Assembly (NCBI GenBank): GCA_947449515.1 | Contig: CANFSD010000118.1 | Coordinates: forward strand, 1 to 5,659 | Length of the DNA stretch: 5,659 nt | Origin: Bacteroidota bacterium | GTDB lineage: Bacteria > Bacteroidota > Bacteroidia > UKL13-3 | Reading direction: 5' to 3' | Part shown: positions 1-5,659 of the stretch, one piece after another | How the letters are laid out: the number at the start of each line of letters is the position of its first letter | How positions within the stretch are numbered: the stretch's first letter is position 1 | The notes under the pieces: model-generated | Seen by the model: only the letters and a program-made list of their open reading frames with translations | Told to the model about the DNA's origin: nothing | The model's database searches: none | Translations under genes and position numbers: made by a program

Positions 1-546
1 ACTGTTGTTGCAAGATAGAAAGAACTAAATCTGAAAGCAAATCACAACTCAGTAACCGCCCTTAAAGTTGAGTCTAAAACTGTTGTTGCAAGATAGAAAG
101 AACTAAATCTGAAAGCAAATCACAACACACAAGCCAAGCGGGCCTTTTTTGGTAAGACTGTTGTTGCAAGATAGAAAGAACTAAATCTGAAAGCAAATCA
201 CAACAATTATTGAGAAAGGCACTATGCGGCTTTTACTGTTGTTGCAAGATAGAAAGAACTAAATCTGAAAGCAAATCACAACACCCTTCAAAGTCCTTGA
301 TTAAATGCAAACACTGTTGTTGCAAGATAGAAAGAACTAAATCTGAAAGCAAATCACAACGTATTTGCGCTATTGTCTCCAGAATGAAGAACTGTTGTTG
401 CAAGATAGAAAGAACTAAATCTGAAAGCAAATCACAACGAAGAGGATAATAAACGCTCTCTAAGGATTACTGTTGTTGCAAGATAGAAAGAACTAAATCT
501 GAAAGCAAATCACAACTAACAAAGATTTTATTGATGCAATTAAGCA

Positions 547-594
547 ACTTTTGTTGCAAGATAGAAAGAACTAAATCTGAAAGCAAATCACAAC
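547..594 (-). repeat. Variant CRISPR repeat (single substitution)
   Basis: This is the eighth repeat from the left. It differs from the others only at base 550, which is T instead of G on the plus strand (C to A at position 45 of the crRNA-sense repeat). The change breaks the outermost pair of the GTTGT/ACAAC terminal inverted repeat. It lies outside both the region that pairs with tracrRNA and the promoter-like motif, so a strong effect on crRNA function is not expected. Confidence 0.95.
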
Positions 595-711
595 ATACAA
601 GAAGTAACCAACTCATTGAGGTTAACTGTTGTTGCAAGATAGAAAGAACTAAATCTGAAAGCAAATCACAACACGATTTTACGATTGAGCCAAATAATCT
701 AAACTGTTGTT

Positions 712-743
712 GCAAGATAGAAAGAACTAAATCTGAAAGCAAA
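712..743 (-). promoter_or_regulatory. Repeat-embedded crRNA promoter (representative copy)
   Basis: Read on the minus strand, the repeat holds TTTG (740-743), a 20-bp gap and TATCTTGC (712-719). The Bacteroidota sigma factor consensus is TTTG at -33 and TAnnTTTG at -7, about 19-21 bp apart. The spacing fits. The -7 box agrees at TA..TT but not at its last two bases. A start a few bases downstream would lie at the repeat/spacer border and give a transcript of one spacer plus one repeat, as shown for type II-C arrays of Neisseria and Campylobacter. The same pair occurs in all ten full repeats; this copy is listed as an example. Promoter function is inferred. Confidence 0.5.
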
Positions 744-780
744 TCACAACTCTGCTACCTATTTGGTAGATAGAAGTCCA

Positions 781-818
781 ACTGTTGTTGCAAGATAGAA
801 AGAACTAAATCTGAAAGC
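781..818 (-). repeat. Truncated cas9-proximal terminal CRISPR repeat
   Basis: The 38 bases match the repeat consensus perfectly, then the match ends sharply. The next ten bases (819-828) agree with the consensus at about chance level. In crRNA sense the missing part is the first ten bases, GTTGTGATTT. These include most of the TTTG -33 element and the start of the arm that pairs with the tracrRNA. The TATCTTGC -7-like element (790-797) remains. This is the 5'-most repeat of the transcript, so the crRNA from the adjacent spacer (751-780) would take its pairing repeat from the next copy (703-750) and does not need the lost arm. The copy ends 10 bp from the cas9 stop codon. Confidence 0.93.
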
Positions 819-828
819 TATTTTAGTT

Positions 829-3800
829 TTAAAATTGCCCTAAACGATTTAGATTTACTTTTTGGCAAGTTTCTTTTATCATTTTACCTTCAAAATTTCT
901 TTCAAGTTTATTTTTTACGGAAAATTCTTCTGCATTTATTATTGAAGTTGCAATGTCATTTCGTAAAAAGAAGCATTGATTCCCAGAAAAACTAACTACT
1001 TTATAAATAGCCATAGGTTCAAGTTTATCAACATTTGTTTCTTCTGGCACATAAACTAAATCATTTGGAGAAAGGCAAAACAAATAAGTGCCAAGAGTTG
1101 GTTTAATGGGAACCATTGGCATTTTTTGTTTTTCAATATCAGTTAAACCAGCACGCCATTTTTGATGTTCAATTACCTCGTTTAGAGGTATGGTGTCAAA
1201 TACTCTTTTCTTTTTTTCTTCGTCCCAATAAACCGCAAAAAACAGATTGGTTCCCTTGGCAGCAATTACATATTTATCTTTTTTATTCCCGCTATTCCCA
1301 ACCCTAAATTTATTACCTAAGGGCTCAAAAGTTCTAACTTTTTTAATTGGTTGGTGGTATTTCCCATCATTTAAATTTGCAATATTTTTATTCAGCGCTT
1401 CAATTCCTTCAGCCGAAAAAGCCAACAAATGGGGCTCAATTGCTTTTCCAAAACTATCCAGTTTGCCTTCATAATTTGCTAGGTGCTTCAACAATATTTT
1501 TTGAATACCCGTGTCTGTAATTGTTAATATTTTCTTTTGGTCAAAGCTGTCATCTAAACTTACTCTGCTAGCTGCATTTAATCCTAATCCTTCGGCATCC
1601 TTTTCCCATACCCTAATCAATACTTTTGAAATATCCTTTTCTTTCCACTGGAACTCTAATTTTTTAAAAAATGAATAAATTTCGGTATTGTTTAATCCTT
1701 CTTTTATTAATTGTTTAACCTTTTTTCGAAGTGACCGATCAATTATTAATTCTGGAGATTCGAGCGCAAATTTAAAATTTACTGTTTTCTCACTGCTCAA
1801 TACTATTGCACCTGCTACAGTTTCTTGATGCATGGGCTTTCTAATTGCCCAATTTATTCCTTGTGTCTGTTTGATATATTCTTTGTGTAATTTACCATCC
1901 TTTCCTATGCGTAAATTGCCATTTTCGTCCTTATAAGATTCGTATTTATTTAAAGTCTTATTAATTACTCTTTGGTTTTGTTTAAAACTTACAATTATAC
2001 CTTCCAAATTTAACCTAGCATCTTGTGTATAGTTCGCCCATGGCTTTTTGAAAACCCATTGGTAATTACCGTTTGCATCAGGTTTCGTTTTATCACATAA
2101 CAAATGTTTTAAATCAATTCTTGATTTTTCTTTCTCCGATTTACTTTTGCCTTTTTCAATCGCGTTTTGGTTATTTAGATAATTTATATGATTCCTTGTT
2201 AAACATGCAATTATTAGCGCGTCAAGGGCATGGTGTCTGTGGTCAATTCTTTTTTTCTGAAATCCTTTAGAAAACTCTAATGGAACGGTTGGTAAAAATT
2301 TCTGGTGATTTTGATTGTAAGTGGTAAAGGCGGTTGTTTGTTTTATTTGGTTCATCCTTTCAAAACGCGGCAAAATTAAGTCATTCCAAACATCATTTAA
2401 GCCCCAATCCTGCTTAAGTATCCCTGTAACTTTTCCATTACCTGGTAAAATGTTTTTTGAATTTACACCATCGTCATTGGTGTTTGAACGAACAATATTT
2501 GAAAGTATTGAGCTGATAAACTTACTAATATATCGGGTGTCATTTAATTGCCTTTCTACCATTTTTTCAGGCACCTCTTCCATTAATAGTTTATTTCGTT
2601 TTGCCCTGCTTGAGCCTTTTGCATATTGTTCTTTAACAAAAGACTCATATTCGTCTACCTCAAAAACCTTAACGTTTTCACCAAAGCCCAACGAAACAAT
2701 TTCTCCATGGTGATTTTTAATAAACTCTAATCCTATTTGACTATCTTTTAGTTTATTAACTGCAGATTCGCAGATCACTTTATTGCTAAAGCTATCATCA
2801 AAATAGCGGCTTTGTGGTATTATATGCTCAATTTCATATGCGCTTGTAAATAATTTGGCTAGCGGAATTGTTTTGCCAGTGTAGGGAGAGCGGTACCTTT
2901 GAGCTAACCATAATTTGTACTTTAGAAGGTCTGCACCTGAAGGCTGTGCACTTACGCTTATTTTGGCAATATCTTCAGGAATTTCAAATTCACTGCTCAA
3001 AACGCCATCTTCATAAATCTTTAAAATTTCCTGTTGACTAGGTGAATAGGGTCGCACATTTTCAATATTACTATCCTTTTGCAATTCAACCAATAAGGCT
3101 TTAATGCGCAAGTTTGTATTTTCATTATCTGTGCCAATTTTTGTTAAACGCTTGCGATCCTCAGCGGTGTTTTTCATTTCTCTGCCAAGTTCAATATGAA
3201 TTTCGTCAAAATAAGAAACTGCACCTTTCCCAAATTCCTCATTTTGCCAAATGTCTTTTACAACTCTTAATGTTTCTGTAATTACTTGCTCAACAATTGG
3301 GTTTTTTAGTGAATGCTGTCTAAATTCTTGCAGGTATTGTTCCAAATCTGTTACGTTTTTCCATTGCCCTTGTCCACTAGATTCGGAATGGCGTCCATAA
3401 ACAATATAACTTGCTAGCCATAGTTGCAAACCTTGAAAATGATCATTATCAATTAAATTTATTGCCTTCTCCCTTACGCGATCTTTAATATTTTCATCAA
3501 ACTCACCCGTTATTATCTTATTAATTCTTTCCTGTGCTTTTGGAGAAATGGCTTCCCATGACCAATATTTACCTATGCGCATTAATGCTAATAATTTCTT
3601 AATAGCTTTAGATGAATATGAGCCATAATCTGCATTAAAGGGTGGCATTTTTTTAAAATTATCCTTAAAGCTTTCTTCATCTAATTGATGTTTTTTAGCA
3701 AAGCTTAGGAGTGCTTTCTCATATTCATGTTTATCCGTAACCGAATAAATAATATGCCATAACGCATACTCAATTTCAGGATTAAGAAAGTCTTCATTAA

Positions 3801-5430
3801 TGCCTTTAACCTTTGCTAATCGAGAGTTAATAACAGCTCTGGTTTCATTGCATGGATATTTTTTTTCTTTATCATCTATAAAATTCCACCTATATTTAGC
3901 AACCTCTTTAGTTAGCTCTTTTCCTTTTAAACCATTTTTGCCAATGAAAAATTTCAATAAGGCATCTTGTGTAACCTCTTTTCTATCATTTAAAAATTCA
4001 AATAAATTTTCAAAATCTCCAACTAAATTTAAAAATAAATGAGAAACATTTGAATCGTCATCACGCAAATGGATACTCAAATTGTAGATCCATTGCCATA
4101 TTCTAAATTCTTGATATAGTGGGTTAGATTTAGGTATTGCCTTTAAAGGTTCAATTTTTTTTGTTCCATCTGCCAGTTTAAAAACCCTTTGCTCAAAAGC
4201 GCAGTTTGTTATTGATGACTTTTGACTTTTTAATGGCCTTTGGTAAAAAATGATATCATTTAAGAATAAATGGGTAAAATCCTTTGCTAATAATGTGTTC
4301 TGGTGTGATTCATTATGACGATACAATTCTCTCACACAATCAGCTAAAAGCCCTTCATTTCCTAATTCACTATGGAATTTTTGTTGAGTCTCTAATATCA
4401 GTTTTAATTCACTTTTATAAAAATGCCTTTCTATCGTTTTTATTAGTTTACCCTTTATTTTTTGTTTAGGATCTAATAATAAATTTTCATAAATATAAGT
4501 ACCAACAGTTTTTTTAGACTTTGCTATATCGGCTTCAGTCTTTTTCTTCATTAGTGTCCAATCATCATCTTTGGGTGCTCTAAAACTTCTTTTCTCCTTG
4601 CCTTCGCTATCAACTTTAATGCTTCCATCATCATTAATATCTGTAGTTACAATAAAATCGCGGGTTTTTCCCGCCATGTCAAACAAAGGTGTTTTGCTTG
4701 ACCTTCTGTATATCCAGCCATTTTCAAGAATCAAAGAATACCAAATTTCCGCCTTCCCTTTTTGAGCTTCATCTTCTTTTACTTCAACAATTTTAAGGGA
4801 ATGGTACTCTACCAACTTATTAGGATTTTCTTCCTCTTCCTCACCCCTTAACTGGTAATAGCCCCTTTTTTGGTTAAAATTTAATAATAACCAAGCCAAT
4901 TCTTCCTTCTCAATTTTTTGGGTTAAGGCCTTTTTTCTTAAATAAAAAATTGTCCAATCATAGGGTAGTAATTTAGATTCACCACTTTCGTTTTTTAATA
5001 ATGAGGGTTGCGTTTTGCTAAAATCTTCCATCATTTCTAAAAAGGATGATTTAAAAATAAATTTATTATTATGGTATACCAATTTAGGTTCAAGACCAGG
5101 TAAAAACTGGCCTAGCCTTTTATCAAAGTCAATTTGATCTGCAAAGTGTTTTGGTAAAAAACCTAATACATTTAAAACTCTATGTAGGCGTTCTCTTCTT
5201 AATAAATGTCGTTCGGTTAGTCTGCGAACACCTCTGTAACCGGTCCTTTCGGCCGTTTGTGAAATTTTACTACCCTCTGCAAATTTCCCAATAATTTCCT
5301 GACTCATAGGAATTATGCGCGTCCCCATTCCTAAAATTTCACCACTTTTTTGTTCGAAATCTTGCTTTACTAAAGCCCATCCAATGGAATTAGTACCTAG
5401 GTCTAAACCTAAAATTGTTTTTGAAGCCAT
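829..5430 (-). CDS. cas9: CRISPR-associated endonuclease Cas9 (type II-C, large Bacteroidota form)
   Basis: This is the RNA-guided DNA endonuclease that uses the crRNA:tracrRNA duplex to cut matching double-stranded DNA: HNH cuts the target strand, RuvC the other. In the 1533-aa product, RuvC-I is GLDLGTNSIGWAL with catalytic Asp10. An arginine-rich bridge helix spans about 61-87, and the REC lobe about 90-735. RuvC-II is IHIELGRE with Glu747. HNH is YEIEHIIPQS (865-874) with His869, Asn883 and Asn892. RuvC-III is DHRHHALDA with His1067 and Asp1070. The WED and PAM-interacting region runs from about 1100 to the end and includes RKPMHQETVAG (1197-1207). KRGYYQLRGEEEEE (188-201) and YGRHSESSG are, from memory, typical of Bacteroidota Cas9. 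The length exceeds the roughly 1000-1100 aa of Neisseria or Campylobacter Cas9. The start is supported by Asp10 falling at its usual distance from Met1; no Shine-Dalgarno is visible. HNH has Glu868 where Asp is usual. No cas1/cas2 follows; the array begins 10 bp after the stop. Confidence 0.98.
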   Translation of the reverse strand: MASKTILGLDLGTNSIGWALVKQDFEQKSGEILGMGTRIIPMSQEIIGKFAEGSKISQTAERTGYRGVRRLTERHLLRRERLHRVLNVLGFLPKHFADQIDFDKRLGQFLPGLEPKLVYHNNKFIFKSSFLEMMEDFSKTQPSLLKNESGESKLLPYDWTIFYLRKKALTQKIEKEELAWLLLNFNQKRGYYQLRGEEEEENPNKLVEYHSLKIVEVKEDEAQKGKAEIWYSLILENGWIYRRSSKTPLFDMAGKTRDFIVTTDINDDGSIKVDSEGKEKRSFRAPKDDDWTLMKKKTEADIAKSKKTVGTYIYENLLLDPKQKIKGKLIKTIERHFYKSELKLILETQQKFHSELGNEGLLADCVRELYRHNESHQNTLLAKDFTHLFLNDIIFYQRPLKSQKSSITNCAFEQRVFKLADGTKKIEPLKAIPKSNPLYQEFRIWQWIYNLSIHLRDDDSNVSHLFLNLVGDFENLFEFLNDRKEVTQDALLKFFIGKNGLKGKELTKEVAKYRWNFIDDKEKKYPCNETRAVINSRLAKVKGINEDFLNPEIEYALWHIIYSVTDKHEYEKALLSFAKKHQLDEESFKDNFKKMPPFNADYGSYSSKAIKKLLALMRIGKYWSWEAISPKAQERINKIITGEFDENIKDRVREKAINLIDNDHFQGLQLWLASYIVYGRHSESSGQGQWKNVTDLEQYLQEFRQHSLKNPIVEQVITETLRVVKDIWQNEEFGKGAVSYFDEIHIELGREMKNTAEDRKRLTKIGTDNENTNLRIKALLVELQKDSNIENVRPYSPSQQEILKIYEDGVLSSEFEIPEDIAKISVSAQPSGADLLKYKLWLAQRYRSPYTGKTIPLAKLFTSAYEIEHIIPQSRYFDDSFSNKVICESAVNKLKDSQIGLEFIKNHHGEIVSLGFGENVKVFEVDEYESFVKEQYAKGSSRAKRNKLLMEEVPEKMVERQLNDTRYISKFISSILSNIVRSNTNDDGVNSKNILPGNGKVTGILKQDWGLNDVWNDLILPRFERMNQIKQTTAFTTYNQNHQKFLPTVPLEFSKGFQKKRIDHRHHALDALIIACLTRNHINYLNNQNAIEKGKSKSEKEKSRIDLKHLLCDKTKPDANGNYQWVFKKPWANYTQDARLNLEGIIVSFKQNQRVINKTLNKYESYKDENGNLRIGKDGKLHKEYIKQTQGINWAIRKPMHQETVAGAIVLSSEKTVNFKFALESPELIIDRSLRKKVKQLIKEGLNNTEIYSFFKKLEFQWKEKDISKVLIRVWEKDAEGLGLNAASRVSLDDSFDQKKILTITDTGIQKILLKHLANYEGKLDSFGKAIEPHLLAFSAEGIEALNKNIANLNDGKYHQPIKKVRTFEPLGNKFRVGNSGNKKDKYVIAAKGTNLFFAVYWDEEKKKRVFDTIPLNEVIEHQKWRAGLTDIEKQKMPMVPIKPTLGTYLFCLSPNDLVYVPEETNVDKLEPMAIYKVVSFSGNQCFFLRNDIATSIINAEEFSVKNKLERNFEGKMIKETCQKVNLNRLGQF

Positions 5431-5485
5431 AGTTGTTATTGATTAGGGTTGGAGTTATATAATTAAAATGAATTTAAAATTTCCA
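5431..5485 (-). promoter_or_regulatory. AT-rich cas9 upstream region, promoter not resolved
   Basis: This stretch separates the cas9 start codon from the divergent tracrRNA promoter and must hold at least the cas9 5' leader. Neither this stretch nor the sequence beyond it to the window end shows a minus-strand TTTG plus TAnnTTTG pair at the right spacing. There is no purine-rich ribosome binding site just before the ATG (the minus strand reads AATCAATAACAACT before it), which is usual for Bacteroidota. cas9 may use a weak or non-consensus promoter here. Confidence 0.35.
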
Positions 5486-5516
5486 TTTGCATATTAAAAA
5501 ATATATTTTACATTTG
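5486..5516 (+). promoter_or_regulatory. tracrRNA promoter, Bacteroidota consensus
   Basis: TTTG at 5486-5489 is followed after exactly 19 bp by TACATTTG at 5509-5516. This is a full match to the Bacteroidota -33/-7 consensus (TTTG, TAnnTTTG). Transcription should start a few bases downstream, at about 5519-5523, right at the anti-repeat. The 19-bp gap is purely A/T apart from its first base and contains a 12-bp perfect palindrome (5498-5509). Confidence 0.85.
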
Positions 5517-5543
5517 AGAACTAAATCGAAAAGCAAATCACAA
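5517..5543 (+). repeat. tracrRNA anti-repeat
   Basis: These bases resemble the plus-strand form of the CRISPR repeat. The crRNA-sense repeat pairs from its bases 2-15 with 5530-5543 (14 continuous Watson-Crick pairs), then meets a 2x2 internal mismatch (repeat C16 A17 against 5528-5529), then pairs again from bases 18-28 with 5517-5527 (11 pairs). If transcription starts near 5520, the outermost two or three pairs would not form. The internal mismatch corresponds to the bulge that Cas9 proteins recognise in other repeat:anti-repeat duplexes. Confidence 0.95.
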
Positions 5544-5597
5544 TAAGGATTATTCCGTTGTGAAAACATTTAAGGCGGGGCAACTCGCCTTTTTTTT
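5520..5597 (+). ncRNA. tracrRNA
   Basis: This is the trans-activating crRNA that pairs with the repeat part of each crRNA, allows its maturation and anchors it in Cas9. The parts in order are: the anti-repeat to 5543; a short nexus-like hairpin, GGA (5547-5549) with UCC (5554-5556) around a UUAU loop; a second small hairpin, UGU/ACA (5559-5568) closed by a GAAA tetraloop; and the intrinsic terminator. It is transcribed divergently from cas9. The RNA is about 78 nt, which is compact. The tail AAGGATTATTCCGTTGTGAA resembles, from memory, tracrRNA tails of other Bacteroidota II-C loci. The 5' end is inferred from the promoter and is uncertain by a few bases. The 3' end is placed at the end of the T-tract. 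Confidence 0.93.
5572..5597 (+). terminator. Rho-independent terminator of the tracrRNA
   Basis: A stem of GGCGGG (5574-5579) with CUCGCC (5584-5589) is closed by a GCAA tetraloop (5580-5583). It can be extended by two A-U pairs (5572-5573 with 5590-5591). It contains one G-U pair. A run of eight T (5590-5597) follows. As in other tracrRNAs, this hairpin probably also forms the 3' structural element bound by Cas9. Confidence 0.95.
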
Positions 5598-5659
5598 GTT
5601 TTATCGCGTAAGGTTCAAATCCTTTTTGCATTGCTTTCATTTATTATTGTCCCATCTTA
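5598..5659. other. Window-edge segment without a recognisable gene
   Basis: This short AT-rich stretch follows the tracrRNA terminator. It contains a tRNA T-arm look-alike on the plus strand (AAGG TTCAAAT CCTT, 5610-5624) without any other tRNA part, and a 9-base match to the crRNA-sense repeat (TTGCTTTCA, 5631-5639). Neither is enough to call a feature, and no coding start is evident. Confidence 0.4.

Larger units (their letters stand above)
1..818 (-). CRISPR. Type II-C CRISPR array, 10 full repeats plus a truncated one, 10 spacers
   Basis: A 48-bp unit recurs every 78 bp, starting at 1, 79, 157, 235, 313, 391, 469, 547, 625, 703 and 781. All ten spacers (49-78, 127-156, 205-234, 283-312, 361-390, 439-468, 517-546, 595-624, 673-702, 751-780) are exactly 30 bp and differ from one another. 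The full repeats are identical apart from one base in the eighth. The last copy stops matching after base 818. Read on the minus strand the repeat starts GTTGTGATTTGC and ends CAACAACAGT. GTTGT at its start can pair with ACAAC near its end. The tracrRNA anti-repeat at the other end of the window is complementary to this minus-strand form, which fixes the crRNA direction as right to left. The first repeat begins at the first base of the window, so the array may extend further left. Spacer targets cannot be determined from this sequence. Confidence 0.99.

Noticed and set aside
127..156. GGGCCTTTTTT within the second spacer, resembling a terminator on the plus strand
   Set aside because: There is no convincing stable stem, and the array is transcribed on the minus strand, where the T-run is an A-run.
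210..773. Open frames on both strands through the array, encoding a repeated peptide such as CCCKIERTKSESKSQ
   Set aside because: The 78-bp repeat-spacer period is a multiple of three and the repeat lacks stops in these frames, so long frames arise by default. They are translations of CRISPR repeats, not proteins.
1..818. Reading the array as transcribed left to right on the plus strand
   Set aside because: The plus-strand repeat has the same sense as the tracrRNA anti-repeat and could not pair with it. Only minus-strand transcription gives a pairing crRNA.
1116..4765. Plus-strand open frames of 61-130 codons opposite cas9
   Set aside because: All lie antisense inside a clear, full-length cas9 with recognisable domains. 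None resembles a known protein or has its own promoter or spacing.
829..5430. Possibility that Cas9 is truncated or inactivated by the proposed deletion at its 3' end
   Set aside because: The reading frame is intact for 1533 codons, all RuvC and HNH motifs are present, and a long WED/PAM-interacting region follows RuvC-III. The length is within what is expected for large Bacteroidota Cas9 proteins.
5609..5625. tRNA T-arm-like sequence (AAGG TTCAAAT CCTT) near the right edge, which could suggest a tRNA gene or an att site
   Set aside because: The D-arm and anticodon arm would have to lie in the tracrRNA terminator region, where no such structures exist. No matching acceptor stem or CCA is seen, so it is more likely chance.

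Overview
The window is a compact, nearly self-contained type II (most likely II-C) CRISPR-Cas9 locus. The source is probably a member of the Bacteroidota. Three things point there. The Cas9 is very large (1533 aa) and has Bacteroidota-style signatures. The tracrRNA has a canonical Bacteroidota promoter (TTTG, 19 bp, TACATTTG). The DNA is AT-rich, and cas9 has no Shine-Dalgarno sequence, as is usual in that phylum.

Layout from left to right. Positions 1-818 hold a CRISPR array of ten full 48-bp repeats plus one truncated repeat, separated by ten spacers that are all exactly 30 bp (78-bp period). The array begins at the first base of the window, so it probably continues to the left. Position 818 is followed by only 10 bp before the cas9 stop codon. 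Positions 829-5430 (minus strand) encode Cas9, with RuvC and HNH catalytic residues in place. Positions 5431-5485 are an AT-rich intergenic stretch. Positions 5486-5597 (plus strand) hold the tracrRNA unit: promoter, anti-repeat, two small hairpins and a strong intrinsic terminator. Positions 5598-5659 contain no recognisable gene.

How the parts fit together. The anti-repeat in the plus-strand tracrRNA is complementary to the repeat read on the minus strand (GTTGTGATTTGC...), so crRNAs must be transcribed on the minus strand, in the same direction as cas9. Each full repeat carries a promoter-like pair (TTTG, 20 bp, TATCTTGC) that would start transcription at the repeat/spacer border, the arrangement known from type II-C. 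crRNA and tracrRNA would pair over about 14 + 11 bp and load Cas9.

The main oddities are these. No cas1 or cas2 lies between cas9 and the array. The cas9-proximal repeat is cut abruptly at base 818, which looks like a deletion junction. That truncated repeat has lost both its -33 element and the start of its tracrRNA-pairing arm. The HNH motif has Glu in place of the usual Asp. I see no second, unrelated system in the window.
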